Counted from the stretch's first letter, positions 31,883 through 41,010 are shown. The stretch: DNA of 64,000 bases from an uncultured Lachnospiraceae bacterium (GCA_910588845.1 CAJURU010000005.1:1-64000), one strand, 5' to 3'. The notes: a model not told the origin generated them from the letters alone. A program made the numbers and translations.

Positions 31883-34216
31883 ATGCTTATGGAAGATGGG
31901 AAGAATATTCAGTTGGAACAACAGCAGGAAATGGAAGCGCAGGCAGGGCAGATTAAACCTACGAAGGAGTTTGTGAGTCCAGAGAGCTTGTATGATGAGC
32001 TGATTGCAAGTGTGAGACGCTATCATCCTTCGGCGGATATTTCGCTAATTGAAAAAGCATACAAAATTGCGGACGAGGCGCATAAGGGACAGGTGCGTAA
32101 GTCGGGCGAGGCATACATTATCCATCCGCTTTGCGTGGCGATTATTCTTGCAGAGTTGGAACTGGACAAAGAGACGATTGTGGCTGGAATTCTTCATGAT
32201 GTCGTAGAAGATACCGTGATGACAGAAGAAGAGATTGCCAAAGAGTTCAGTGAGGAAGTGGCGCTTCTGGTTGACGGCGTTACCAAGTTAGGGCAGCTGC
32301 CTTATGATGCAGATAAGGTTGAGGTACAGGCTGAGAATATGCGTAAGATGTTTCTTGCCATGGCCAAAGATATTCGTGTGATTCTGATTAAACTTGCCGA
32401 CCGTTTGCATAATATGCGTACCCTCAAGTATATGCGGCCGGAGAAGCAGAAAGAGAAGGCAAGGGAGACCATGGACATCTATGCACCCATTGCACAACGT
32501 CTCGGCATTTCTAAGATAAAGATTGAATTAGACGACCTTTCTTTGAAATATCTTGAACCAGACGCGTATTATGATTTAGTGGAAAAGATAGCGCTTAGAA
32601 AGAGCACGCGTGAAGAGTATGTTGAACAGCTTGTGAACGAGGTGAAACAGCATATTTCCAAAGCGGGCATTAAGGCGGCGATTGACGGCCGCGCCAAACA
32701 TTTCTTTAGTATCTATAAGAAAATGGTGAACCAGGATAAGACGCTGGATCAGATTTTTGATTTATTTGCAATTCGCATTATAGTTAAGTCAGTCAAGGAC
32801 TGTTATGCAGCCCTTGGCGTAATCCATGAAATGTATAAACCGATACCGGGCAGATTTAAAGATTATATTGCCATGCCCAAGCCCAATATGTACCAGTCAT
32901 TGCATACGACGCTGATTGGTCCGACCGGGCAGCCTTTTGAGATTCAAATCCGTACGTTTGAAATGCATCGTACGGCAGAATACGGCATTGCCGCCCACTG
33001 GAAGTATAAGGAGGCGGCCAATGGTAATAAGACGGAAGAAAAGACCCAGGAGGAGGCTAAATTAAGCTGGCTCAGACAGATATTGGAATGGCAGAAGGAT
33101 ATGTCTGACAACCGTGAGTTTATGAGCCTTCTGAAAAGCGATTTAGATCTGTTTTCTGATACGGTGTTCTGTTTCACGCCGTCCGGCGACGTTAAGAACC
33201 TGCCCAAAGGTTCCACACCTATAGATTTTGCCTACAGCATCCATTCTGCGGTAGGTAATAAAATGATTGGCGCCAAAGTGAATGGCAAATTAGTCAATAT
33301 TGATTATGTGATACAGAATGGGGACAGGATCGAGGTTTTGACTTCGCAGAATTCGCGGGGGCCCAGCCGCGACTGGCTTAACATTGTTAAGAGTACGCAG
33401 GCGAAGAATAAGATTAATCAGTGGTTCCGCAGTGAATTTAAAGAAGAAAATATTTCCAAAGGAAAGGAACTTTTGTCGCAGTACTGCAAGTCGAAAGGTA
33501 TTAACTGGCCGGATGTGAACCAGTCTTCTTACCAGAGCCGTATCATGCGCAAATATGGTTTCCGGGATTGGGAGTCTGTTTTGGCAGCCATAGGACATGG
33601 CGGGCTCAAGGAAGGCCAGATTATCAATAAGATGTTGGAATATTATCAGGAAGACCATTCGATTGCGCTTACAGATGATGATGTTCTCAAAATTGTAGAG
33701 AGCGGCGCAGGCAATTCGTCTTCCGGCAGTAATAAGGAGAGGCGCGGCAAGGCGCATTCTAAGAGTGGAATTGTCGTGAAGGGGATTGATGACGTGGCAG
33801 TGCGTTTCTCACGCTGCTGTGCGCCGGTGCCTGGGGATGAGATTGTCGGGTTTGTCACCAGGGGAAGAGGGATTTCTATCCACCGCACAGACTGCATCAA
33901 TGTTGTCAATCTGTCGGAGCTGGACAGGGAACGGCTTCTGGATGCAGAGTGGCAGACCGGGGAGAGCAGTGAGAGATGCTATATGGCGGAGATTAAGCTC
34001 TATGGAAATAACCGTACAGGTCTGCTGGTCGATATCTCCAAAGTTCTCACGGAACGTCAGATTGATATTGATTCCGTGCATTCCTCCACCAGCAAACAGG
34101 GGGTTGCCACCATTACGCTGGCTTTCCGCACCAAGGGGAAAGACGAATTGAACAGCTTGGTCGAGAAGCTGCGCCAGGTGGAGAGTATTATAGATATTGA
34201 GAGAACAAGAGGATAA
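31883..34216 (+). CDS. rel: Bifunctional (p)ppGpp synthetase/hydrolase
   Basis: A 777-residue stringent-response enzyme. The HD hydrolase domain (LHDVVEDT, DRLHNMRT) is intact, so degradation of ppGpp is expected. The synthetase domain (RAKHFFSIYKKM, FDLFAIRIIV, YQSLHTTLIGP) makes ppGpp from ATP and GDP. A TGS domain (VFCFTPSGDVKNLPKGSTPI) and a conserved zinc-finger region (RFSRCCAPVPGDEIVG) come next, and the ACT domain (GLLVDISKVL) ends the chain. This is the standard single Rel of Firmicutes. It has its own promoter and ends at a strong terminator, followed by a MITE-like repeat. Confidence 0.97.
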   Translation: MLMEDGKNIQLEQQQEMEAQAGQIKPTKEFVSPESLYDELIASVRRYHPSADISLIEKAYKIADEAHKGQVRKSGEAYIIHPLCVAIILAELELDKETIVAGILHDVVEDTVMTEEEIAKEFSEEVALLVDGVTKLGQLPYDADKVEVQAENMRKMFLAMAKDIRVILIKLADRLHNMRTLKYMRPEKQKEKARETMDIYAPIAQRLGISKIKIELDDLSLKYLEPDAYYDLVEKIALRKSTREEYVEQLVNEVKQHISKAGIKAAIDGRAKHFFSIYKKMVNQDKTLDQIFDLFAIRIIVKSVKDCYAALGVIHEMYKPIPGRFKDYIAMPKPNMYQSLHTTLIGPTGQPFEIQIRTFEMHRTAEYGIAAHWKYKEAANGNKTEEKTQEEAKLSWLRQILEWQKDMSDNREFMSLLKSDLDLFSDTVFCFTPSGDVKNLPKGSTPIDFAYSIHSAVGNKMIGAKVNGKLVNIDYVIQNGDRIEVLTSQNSRGPSRDWLNIVKSTQAKNKINQWFRSEFKEENISKGKELLSQYCKSKGINWPDVNQSSYQSRIMRKYGFRDWESVLAAIGHGGLKEGQIINKMLEYYQEDHSIALTDDDVLKIVESGAGNSSSGSNKERRGKAHSKSGIVVKGIDDVAVRFSRCCAPVPGDEIVGFVTRGRGISIHRTDCINVVNLSELDRERLLDAEWQTGESSERCYMAEIKLYGNNRTGLLVDISKVLTERQIDIDSVHSSTSKQGVATITLAFRTKGKDELNSLVEKLRQVESIIDIERTRG

Positions 34217-34226
34217 TGTCGTTGAA

Positions 34227-34262
34227 ATCAAAACCCCGCTGCAAGCAACGGGGTTTTGATTC
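34227..34262 (+). terminator. Terminator of rel
   Basis: ATCAAAACCCCG (34227-34238) pairs with CGGGGTTTTGAT (34249-34260), a 12-bp stem. Confidence 0.85.
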
Positions 34263-34280
34263 ATCGCCGGAGCTTGGAGC

Positions 34281-34462
34281 TGTCGCACTAATATAGTTAC
34301 TCGTTCAAAAGGTCTTGCCGCTTATGCGGCGAAGACAGAATGCACAAAAATCACTCTGGGAAGCTAGCTTCCCAAGATAATTTTTGTGCATATTGTTTAC
34401 ATTGCTTTGCAATATAAACCTTTTGAACGAATCTATACCTTTTCATTTATGTTACTGCGACA
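34281..34462 (+). mobile_element. MITE-like palindromic element, full-length copy
   Basis: This 182-bp non-coding element has imperfect terminal inverted repeats (TGTCGCACTAATATA at the left, TATGTTACTGCGACA at the right). Nested inside are TCGTTCAAAAGGT (34301-34313) with ACCTTTTGAACGA (34418-34430), GCCGCTTATGCGGC, TGCACAAAAAT (34341-34351) with ATTTTTGTGCA (34380-34390), and the 16-bp palindrome GGGAAGCTAGCTTCCC (34358-34373). It shares long blocks with elements at 52.8 kb and 62.1 kb. It encodes no transposase and would need one in trans. Confidence 0.75.
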
Positions 34463-34510
34463 CCCCCAAGCCTCGCGGCATCCATTTTTACATATTGTAG
34501 GTAGCCTTAC

Positions 34511-34553
34511 ACAACAAAAGCCACCCTGATACCTTGTTCGGTAGATGGGTGGC
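34511..34553 (-). terminator. Terminator of the tRNA-Pro transcript
   Basis: On the minus strand, GCCACCC (34553-34547) pairs with GGGTGGC (34526-34520), followed by TTTTGTTGTG. Confidence 0.78.
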
Positions 34554-34576
34554 ATTGCTGTCTTCATTAAAAAAAA

Positions 34577-34651
34577 TCGGGGTAACAGGATTCGAACCTG
34601 CGACCTCACGGCCCCCAGCCGTGCGCTCTAGCCAAGCTGAGCCATACCCCG
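34577..34651 (-). tRNA. tRNA-Pro (anticodon GGG)
   Basis: The minus strand folds as a 75-base tRNA. The acceptor stem CGGGGTA pairs with TACCCCG, with an A discriminator and no encoded CCA. The anticodon stem CACGG/CCGTG holds the loop CTGGGGG, giving anticodon GGG. The T arm is CGCAGGTTCGAATCCTG-like with the standard TTCGAAT loop. The gene reads toward rel and has its own terminator. Confidence 0.95.
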
Positions 34652-34763
34652 TAAACTTACGATGCAAGGAGTATTTTATCATAGGGGACAAGGGATGTCA
34701 ACCTTTAAAATCCTAAATGCAAAAAAATGTTACAAAAAATCGTCTATTATTTTGACTAATTAT

Positions 34764-34791
34764 TTGACTTTGTGTGAAATAGATTTATAAT
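34764..34791 (+). promoter_or_regulatory. Promoter of the L,D-transpeptidase gene
   Basis: TTGACT (34764-34769) and TATAAT (34786-34791) are 16 bases apart, about 35 bases before the start codon. Confidence 0.72.
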
Positions 34792-34825
34792 AAAAGAGAT
34801 AACATAAGAGAAAGGCAATTTAATT

Positions 34826-36256
34826 ATGAAGGAGACAAAGAAGACGGGAGTTGGATGGCTGGGAGTATGGATTACATCTGGGATTATCCTGATGCTTCTT
34901 ATGATATACTTGGGTTTTGCGCTCTATTACAGCACGCATTTTCTGCCGGGAACGGTTATCAATGGCGTAACCGCATCTGGCGACACTGTGAAGGACGTGG
35001 AGTGGAAGATTACAAAGGAAATTGAAAAATACGAGATTAAGATAAAGGCACGCCAAAGTAAGACGGAAGTTCTTGCGGGGATAGATATTGGGGTTATGCC
35101 GATATTTGACGGCAGTCTGGAGCGCGAGCTGCAAGCGCAGAATTGCCTGGCATGGCCGGCGGCATATTTTCACGAATCTGAGATTGAAGTGGAAACTATG
35201 GTAGATTACAGTGAAGCGAAATTAAAACGCCAGGTGGGCCAACTTGAAATTATGGATAAGGATAAGATGCAAAAGCCCAAGGACGCCAGAATTTCAGATT
35301 ACTCTAAGGAGGATATGTATACAATCATCCCGGAGGAACAAGGTACGAAGATCAGGAAGAAGAAGCTTCTCAAAGTACTGAGGCGCGCGATTGTAAAGCT
35401 TGAGGATAAAATTTCGTTGGATAAAGAGGGCTGTTATGTAAAACCTAAGGTTACCTCGAAGTCGAAAGAGTTAAAGAAGCTGGTGAAGGACATGAACCAT
35501 TACGCGCGGACGGAGATAACGTATCTGTTTGGCGAGGATCAGGAAATCTTAGACGGAGAGGAAATCAGCCGGTGGATTACGGTGGACGACCAACAACAGG
35601 TGGGGGTGTCCGGGGAGCAGATTGCTGCTTATGTGAACCGTCTGGCAGACAATTGGGACACAGCCGGCAAGACCAGGAAGTTCAAGACTTCCTATGGGAA
35701 GAAAGTGGAGATTGACGGCGGGGATTACGGCTGGAAGATTGACCGTGCGAAAGAGACGGAAGTGTTGACGGGACTGGTTCAGGAGGGGAAGGTGGTTGCG
35801 AGGGAGCCGGAGTATGAGAAGACTGCAAACAGCCCGGGTAAGAAGGATTATGGAGATACATATGTGGAAGTCAACCTTACGGCGCAGCACCTGATTTACT
35901 ATAAAGATGGGAAGATGGTTGTGGAATCTGACTTTGTTTCGGGAAATGAGGCAAGGGGCTGGAGTACCCCGACGGGGGCGTTCGCTCTTTACTATAAAGA
36001 GAGAAACCGGACGTTGCGGGGACAGGGTTATGCCAGCCCGGTATCCTTTTGGATGCCTTTCAACGGCGGCGTGGGATTTCATGATGCAAAATGGCGTGGA
36101 AGTTTTGGCGGAGATTATTACAAATGGCGCGGCTCCCATGGATGCATCAACCTTCCCTACAGTGCGGCAAAGACGCTGTACGACAATATTGACGGCGGTT
36201 GCGCTGTTTTAGTCTATACGCTGCCTGGAAGCGAAGGCAAGAAGCCAAAGATATAA
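34826..36256 (+). CDS. L,D-transpeptidase with N-terminal membrane anchor and peptidoglycan-binding region
   Basis: A 476-residue envelope enzyme that should form 3-3 cross-links in peptidoglycan or anchor proteins to it. Residues about 14-36 are a membrane segment. The middle (about 45-320) resembles two PG_binding_4 domains separated by a linker. The C-terminal YkuD domain (about 345-470) starts VEVNLTAQHLIYYKDGK. It has the catalytic GVGFHDA histidine region and the cysteine motif SHGCINLPYSAAKTLY. Its own promoter lies just upstream. The LacI gene begins 13 bases after its stop but probably belongs to the sugar locus. Confidence 0.93.
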   Translation: MKETKKTGVGWLGVWITSGIILMLLMIYLGFALYYSTHFLPGTVINGVTASGDTVKDVEWKITKEIEKYEIKIKARQSKTEVLAGIDIGVMPIFDGSLERELQAQNCLAWPAAYFHESEIEVETMVDYSEAKLKRQVGQLEIMDKDKMQKPKDARISDYSKEDMYTIIPEEQGTKIRKKKLLKVLRRAIVKLEDKISLDKEGCYVKPKVTSKSKELKKLVKDMNHYARTEITYLFGEDQEILDGEEISRWITVDDQQQVGVSGEQIAAYVNRLADNWDTAGKTRKFKTSYGKKVEIDGGDYGWKIDRAKETEVLTGLVQEGKVVAREPEYEKTANSPGKKDYGDTYVEVNLTAQHLIYYKDGKMVVESDFVSGNEARGWSTPTGAFALYYKERNRTLRGQGYASPVSFWMPFNGGVGFHDAKWRGSFGGDYYKWRGSHGCINLPYSAAKTLYDNIDGGCAVLVYTLPGSEGKKPKI

Positions 36257-36269
36257 AAAGCGGGGTGTA

Positions 36270-37280
36270 GTGGTGGAACAGTCAAATGAGAAAAAACTGA
36301 CAATTTCGGATGTGGCGGAGGCGCTCGGTGTGTCCAAAACGACAGTGTCTAGGGCGATTTCTGGAAAAGGCAGAATAGGAAAGGCCACCAGAGAACGCGT
36401 CCTCGCCTATATTGAGGAACATAATTATAAACCAAATGTACTCGCCAAAGGACTGGCACAGTTAAAGACTTACAATATTGGCGTGATGCTTCCGGAAGAT
36501 TATACGGTAGTGGATCTGCCGTTTTTCCAGTCCTGCCTGGTGGGGATTGAGGAGACGGCAATCAGCCTGGACTATGATATATTGCTGACGATGAGCAGGG
36601 GGAGAGATTGCGCCCAGCTTGTGCGTATGGTGGAGAACCACAAGGTGGATGGTGTAATCCTCATGCGTACCTTTACAGAGGACGCCCATGTGGAATATTT
36701 AAAATCCCAGAATATCCCGTTTGTCACAGTGGGAAGCAGCAATTATGAAGGGGTTGTTCAGGTGGACAATGATCATCATGCAGCCTGCAGGGAGCTGGTG
36801 TCTATTCTGCTGATGAAGCAGATGAAGCGGATCGGATTGATTGGCGGGGTTGAGACGCATGTGGTGACGCAGAAAAGGCTGCAGGGTTATTTAGACGCCC
36901 ATGAACAGGCGGGTATTCCCATTAACAAAGAGATTATCCATGTGAATGTAGAAAAGGAAATCATGATCGAGCGTGCTGTGGAGAAGCTTCTGGTGGAAGG
37001 GGTAGACTGTATCGTCTGTATGGACGACGCGGTGTGCATCCATGTGCTGAATAAGCTGCGTAAGCAGAAGATTTCTATTCCTGCTCAGATGAAGGTGGCA
37101 ACTTTTTATGACAGCTCCATTCTGGAAAATAACCTTCCGTCAATTACATCGCTCTCTTTTAACGCCCGGGAGCTTGGCACGGCGGCGTGTAAGATACTGA
37201 TGGAGCTCATAGATGGGCGCACGGTGAAGCCGCGCACGCTGTTGGGGTATGAAGTCATCCTCAAAGATTCTACAAAGTAG
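36270..37280 (+). CDS. LacI family transcriptional regulator
   Basis: A 336-residue repressor. The N-terminal helix-turn-helix is KLTISDVAEALGVSKTTVSRA with the hinge ERVLAYIEEHNYKPN. A periplasmic-binding-protein-like sensor domain follows (about 60-335), with YNIGVMLPEDY and the usual C-terminal TSLSFNARELGTAACKILMEL region. The start is GTG at 36270, or the next GTG. Its position before the importer, GH2 and GH53 genes suggests that it controls them and responds to galactose or a galacto-oligosaccharide (inference). A CG-centred palindrome in the promoter region downstream fits LacI-type operators. Confidence 0.92.
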   Translation: MVEQSNEKKLTISDVAEALGVSKTTVSRAISGKGRIGKATRERVLAYIEEHNYKPNVLAKGLAQLKTYNIGVMLPEDYTVVDLPFFQSCLVGIEETAISLDYDILLTMSRGRDCAQLVRMVENHKVDGVILMRTFTEDAHVEYLKSQNIPFVTVGSSNYEGVVQVDNDHHAACRELVSILLMKQMKRIGLIGGVETHVVTQKRLQGYLDAHEQAGIPINKEIIHVNVEKEIMIERAVEKLLVEGVDCIVCMDDAVCIHVLNKLRKQKISIPAQMKVATFYDSSILENNLPSITSLSFNARELGTAACKILMELIDGRTVKPRTLLGYEVILKDSTK

Positions 37281-37544
37281 AAAATTTAGTAAATATTGTC
37301 GGTAAAATACGACAAAAATCTAGGTAAATTTACTAATGAATTCAGTAAAACGCGGAAAATACGCGGAATGCCTTGAGTTTACAGGGCTGAAAGCAGTTTT
37401 GCAGGCAAAATGACGTTGGCAAAAGTTGCAAGATTATAGTTGATAATAACGGAATAGCGCCCTTATTATCGGGGAAACATAGTAATAATGACGAAAAGTC
37501 GTTAGACAGAATATACAAAAAAGCGAGTAAAAAACTGGAAAGTG

Positions 37545-37579
37545 TTGACATTGACAGCAAATCCTTTATTTGGTAAACT
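37545..37579 (+). promoter_or_regulatory. Promoter of the solute-binding protein operon
   Basis: TTGACA occurs twice in a row (37545-37550 and 37551-37556). The second is 17 bases from TAAACT (37574-37579). The predicted start is near 37586. Confidence 0.75.
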
Positions 37580-37591
37580 AAACTCGTAGAG

Positions 37592-37623
37592 CAACCGATT
37601 GCGCAATGGATGCGCATCAGTTG
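37592..37623 (+). promoter_or_regulatory. Candidate LacI operator and 5' stem-loop at the transcript start
   Basis: The perfect 10-bp palindrome ATTGCGCAAT (37598-37607) has the central CG typical of LacI-family operators and sits just after the predicted transcription start. The same stretch can fold as CAACCGATTGCGC with GCGCATCAGTTG, an imperfect stem at the 5' end of the mRNA, which may also protect it. Confidence 0.55.
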
Positions 37624-37660
37624 AAAAAAAACATAAAGTTTTCACGGGAGGGAAACCAAT

Positions 37661-39046
37661 ATGAAAAGAAAAATTTTAAGTGCATTGCTCTGCGTAGCAA
37701 TGACAGCAACAATGTTGGCTGGCTGCGGTGGCGATTCCAAAGAGTCCACTGACGACAACAAAACAGAAGCAACTGATGATGCAGCAGGCGACGATGCAGC
37801 TGGTGATGACGCAGCAGCAGGCGACGACGCAGCTGGTGATGATGCGGCAGCAGGCGGCAACAAACTGACCGTATGGTGCTGGGACCCGGCATTCAACATT
37901 TTCTCGATGGAAGAAGCTGGCAAGGTTTATCAGAAAGATCATTCTGATTTCAATGTTGAAGTTGTCGAGACGCCTTGGGAAGATGTACAGACCAAGTTGA
38001 CAACAGCAGCAACCAGTGGTGATTTATCCACTTTACCGGATATTATCCTCATGCAGGATAACGCATTCCAGAAGAATGTTATCTCCTATCCGGACGCATT
38101 TGTTGATTTGACAGACAGCGGAATTGATTTCAAGCAGTTTGGTGAAGCTAAGACAGCTTATTCTGTAGTAGAAGGCAAGAACTATGGTGTTCCGTTTGAT
38201 AACGGCGCTGTAATCGCTGCTTACAGAACAGACATTTTAGAGCAGGCTGGAATGAAGATTGAAGACTTTACAGACATCACATGGGATGAGTATCTTGAAA
38301 AAGGTAAGACCGTTCTTGAGAAGACCGGCAAGCCGTTACTTTCCTGCCAGGCTGGTGAGTCTGACGTTATCATGATGATGATGCAGTCCTGCGGCGCTTC
38401 CTTATTTGACGATGAGGGCAAACCTGCACTCGTTGGCAACGCTGCTTTGAAGAAGGTTATGGAAACTTATGCAGCACTGAAAGAAGCTGGCGTATTAGTA
38501 GAAGTTAATGACTGGGATCAGTACATTTCTACTATGACAACTGAGACAGTTGCAGGTACTATCAATGGATGCTGGATTATGGCTTCTATCAAGACAGCAG
38601 AAGATCAGAGCGGAAAATGGGCTATTACCAATATGCCAAGCCTTGTAGGCGTAGACAACGCTACGAACTTCTCTAACAATGGTGGTTCTTCTTGGGCAAT
38701 TACAGCTAACTGCCAGAACGTTGATTTGGCAAAAGACTTCCTGAAGAGCACATTTGCAGGAAGCGTAGAGCTTTATGAGAACATTATCAGCTGTGGCGCA
38801 CTTGCTACTTATCTGCCGGCTGGTGATTCTGACGTATACGCTCAGGGCGATGATTTCTTCGGCGGAGACGCTGTTTCTGCTAAGATTGTAGAGTTTGCAG
38901 GCAAGACTCCAAGCAACAACACAGGCGTGTTCTACTATGAAGCACGTGACGCTGTAGCAACAGCTATGCAGAATATTGTAGGCGGAGCAAGTGTTGATGA
39001 TGAACTTCAGCTTGCACAGGAGACCGTTGAGTCACAGATGCAGTAA
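37661..39046 (+). CDS. Sugar ABC transporter solute-binding lipoprotein
   Basis: A 461-residue lipoprotein that captures a carbohydrate outside the cell. The signal peptide ends in lipobox LAGC (Cys22). A low-complexity Asp/Ala/Gly linker (about 40-66) made of DDAAGDDAAAG-type units separates the anchor from the domain. From residue 68 the sequence follows family 1 binding proteins (KLTVWCWDPAFNIFSMEEAG, then LPDIILMQDNAF and NNGGSSWAIT). The two permease genes follow after a GC-rich intercistronic hairpin. With GH2 and GH53 enzymes downstream, a galacto-oligosaccharide is the likely ligand (inference). Confidence 0.92.
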   Translation: MKRKILSALLCVAMTATMLAGCGGDSKESTDDNKTEATDDAAGDDAAGDDAAAGDDAAGDDAAAGGNKLTVWCWDPAFNIFSMEEAGKVYQKDHSDFNVEVVETPWEDVQTKLTTAATSGDLSTLPDIILMQDNAFQKNVISYPDAFVDLTDSGIDFKQFGEAKTAYSVVEGKNYGVPFDNGAVIAAYRTDILEQAGMKIEDFTDITWDEYLEKGKTVLEKTGKPLLSCQAGESDVIMMMMQSCGASLFDDEGKPALVGNAALKKVMETYAALKEAGVLVEVNDWDQYISTMTTETVAGTINGCWIMASIKTAEDQSGKWAITNMPSLVGVDNATNFSNNGGSSWAITANCQNVDLAKDFLKSTFAGSVELYENIISCGALATYLPAGDSDVYAQGDDFFGGDAVSAKIVEFAGKTPSNNTGVFYYEARDAVATAMQNIVGGASVDDELQLAQETVESQMQ

Positions 39047-39078
39047 TGAAATTTATGTAATGTGAATAGAAACAGCTT

Positions 39079-39105
39079 GGGGGGGACAGCAGTCGCTGCC
39101 CCCCC
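39079..39105 (+). promoter_or_regulatory. GC-rich intercistronic hairpin after the binding-protein gene
   Basis: GGGGGGGACAGC pairs with GCTGCCCCCCC (one bulged A) and has no U-tract. Such structures commonly protect binding-protein mRNA or damp transcription into the permease genes, giving more binding protein than permease. Confidence 0.7.
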
Positions 39106-39130
39106 TAACTGACTAAAGGGGGATACGGAT

Positions 39131-40039
39131 GTGAGTCAAGTGAAAGAACCCAAAAAAAGAAAAATGTCTCTTGAGAGAAGACATAATCTAACCGGTTGGG
39201 CGTTTTTAACTCCAGCAACACTTATGATTGCGGTTATGAGCTTTTGGCCCATGATTCAGGCTTTCATTTTATCTCTGCAAACAGGTAAGGCGAACAATTT
39301 GAAGTTTGGCGATCCTCTTGCCAACTATGTTCGTATGTTCAGAGATAACGTCTTTATGGCATCTTTAGGCAATACGTTTTTATATCTGATTATTCAGGTA
39401 CCAATCATGTTGATTCTGGCATTGATTCTGGCATCAATGTTGAATAATAAGAACTTGCGGTGCAAAGGATTGTTCCGTACGGCAATTTTCCTGCCATGTG
39501 CGACATCGCTGGTATCTTATGCGATTATTTTCCGTTCCTTGTTTGGTGTGGACGGTTTTATTAATACAGTGTTAATAAATCTTGGGATTTTAAATACAGG
39601 ATATAACTTCCTAGGTCATGCGACAAGTGCAAAGATTGTCATTATCATTGCCCTTGTTTGGAGATGGACTGGATATAACATGGTATTTTATCTGTCCGGT
39701 TTACAAAATATAGAATATTCTGTGTATGAGGCGGCTAAGATTGACGGCGCAAGTCCGATGCAGACGTTTTTCAAGATAACGGTTCCATTGCTGAAACCGA
39801 CAATTCTTTTGACAGCCATTATGTCGACAAACGGAACATTGCAGTTGTTCGATGAGTCTCTTAACTTGACGAAGGGCGGACCTGCAAATGCCACGATAAC
39901 AATGTCTCATTATATTTACAATATGTCCTTTAAGTATGTGCCCACCTTCGGGTATGCGGCAGCGATGTCCTTCCTTATCTTTATTTTGGTGGCAATCCTG
40001 GCATTTGTGCAGATGAAAGTAGGTGATAAGCGTGACTAA
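39131..40039 (+). CDS. Sugar ABC transporter permease (MalF/UgpA type)
   Basis: A 302-residue inner-membrane permease with six spans. After a basic N-terminus come GWAFLTPATLMIAVMSFWPM as the first span and the EAA loop YEAAKIDGASPMQTFFKITVP near residue 200, which contacts the ATPase. Translation starts at GTG (39131) with AGGGGGAT upstream. It pairs with the second permease, which overlaps its 3' end. No ATP-binding subunit is encoded nearby, so a shared MsmX-type ATPase elsewhere is expected. Confidence 0.93.
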   Translation: MSQVKEPKKRKMSLERRHNLTGWAFLTPATLMIAVMSFWPMIQAFILSLQTGKANNLKFGDPLANYVRMFRDNVFMASLGNTFLYLIIQVPIMLILALILASMLNNKNLRCKGLFRTAIFLPCATSLVSYAIIFRSLFGVDGFINTVLINLGILNTGYNFLGHATSAKIVIIIALVWRWTGYNMVFYLSGLQNIEYSVYEAAKIDGASPMQTFFKITVPLLKPTILLTAIMSTNGTLQLFDESLNLTKGGPANATITMSHYIYNMSFKYVPTFGYAAAMSFLIFILVAILAFVQMKVGDKRD

Positions 40040-40844
40040 GACAAAGAGAATGAATGTATTAATGTATATTGTTTTAACTATCGTTTCACTGATTTCAGTG
40101 TTCCCGCTTTACTGGATGTTAATCAGCGCCACTAACAAGAGCGTGGATGTCAGCAGAGGCGCGCTGCTGCCGGGAGCGGCTCTGATTGATAACTGGAAAT
40201 CTTTGCTTTCCCAGTCGCCGGTAGGCACCGCGATGATCAATTCGTTTAAGTATGCGATTATTTTAACATTCTTTGCACTGGTAATCTGTTCTCTGGCAGG
40301 ATATGGATTTGAGATTTACCATGATAAGGGCAAAGATGCAGTAATGTCTATCTTGCTTTTGGGAATGATGGTTCCCTTTGTGGCGACGATGATTCCGCTG
40401 TTCCGTATGTTTTCATCCGCTAAGTTATTGAATACGACGATAGCTGTTATCATGCCGACAATTTCTACCCCGTTCCTAATCATGATGTTTCGTCAGAGCG
40501 CCCGGAGTTTTCCGCATGATATCATTGAGGCGGCGCGGATAGACGGCTTAAATGAGATTCAGATTTTCTTCCGCATGTTTATTCCGACTATGAAATCTAC
40601 TTATGCGGCAGCGATGACGATTACATTTATGAACGCATGGAACAATTACTTATGGCCAAAGGTAATCTTGCAGAAGGAAGAAACCTTCACAATGCCGATG
40701 CTTGTTGCTAACTTGACGGAGGGTTATGTTACAGACTATGGCGTATTGATGTTGGCGGTTCTGTTATGTAGTTTACCGACCGTAATTATTTTCTTCTTAT
40801 TGCAGAAGAGTTTTGCAGAAGGTATTACCGGAGCAGTCAAATAA
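40032..40844 (+). CDS. Sugar ABC transporter permease (MalG/UgpE type)
   Basis: A 270-residue permease with six spans. The conserved EAA loop is IIEAARIDGLNEIQIFFRMFIP (in short pieces EAARIDG and FRMFIP), about residues 180-200. The chosen start is GTG at 40032 with AGGTGA five bases upstream; it overlaps the previous gene by 8 bases. An earlier GTG three codons upstream lies within that AGGTGA. It completes the importer with the binding protein and the first permease. A strong terminator follows at 40936. Confidence 0.92.
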   Translation: MTKTKRMNVLMYIVLTIVSLISVFPLYWMLISATNKSVDVSRGALLPGAALIDNWKSLLSQSPVGTAMINSFKYAIILTFFALVICSLAGYGFEIYHDKGKDAVMSILLLGMMVPFVATMIPLFRMFSSAKLLNTTIAVIMPTISTPFLIMMFRQSARSFPHDIIEAARIDGLNEIQIFFRMFIPTMKSTYAAAMTITFMNAWNNYLWPKVILQKEETFTMPMLVANLTEGYVTDYGVLMLAVLLCSLPTVIIFFLLQKSFAEGITGAVK

Positions 40845-40876
40845 TAGAAGTATATGTTCGACAGCACTTTATCTCT

Positions 40877-40965
40877 TGTGACGGTTCTAAGTGCCAGTGG
40901 CGCTTATTGATGATAACCGGAGCGGGAGCGTAGATAAAAGCCCGCAATGTTTTGCGGGCTTTTGT
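40877..40965 (+). terminator. Repeat motif, small hairpin and terminator after the importer operon
   Basis: TGTGACGGTTCTAA (40877-40890) leads into AAGTGCC-AGT-GGCGCTT, a short hairpin. A clear terminator then follows: AAAAGCCCGCAA (40936-40947) pairs with TTGCGGGCTTTT (40952-40963). Confidence 0.8.
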
Positions 40966-41010
40966 TCATCTTTATGATTATAAAAAAATTAAAATCTCTG
41001 GAGGTACGAT

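Larger units (their letters stand above)
37281..37660 (+). promoter_or_regulatory. Regulatory region of the sugar-uptake operon
   Basis: No gene lies in these 380 bases. The 5' part is AT-rich, with TTAGTAAAT (37286-37294) and its inverted copy ATTTACTAA (37328-37336) and the palindrome GTAAATTTAC (37324-37333). The 3' part holds the promoter and the 5' stem-loop listed separately. Confidence 0.6.
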
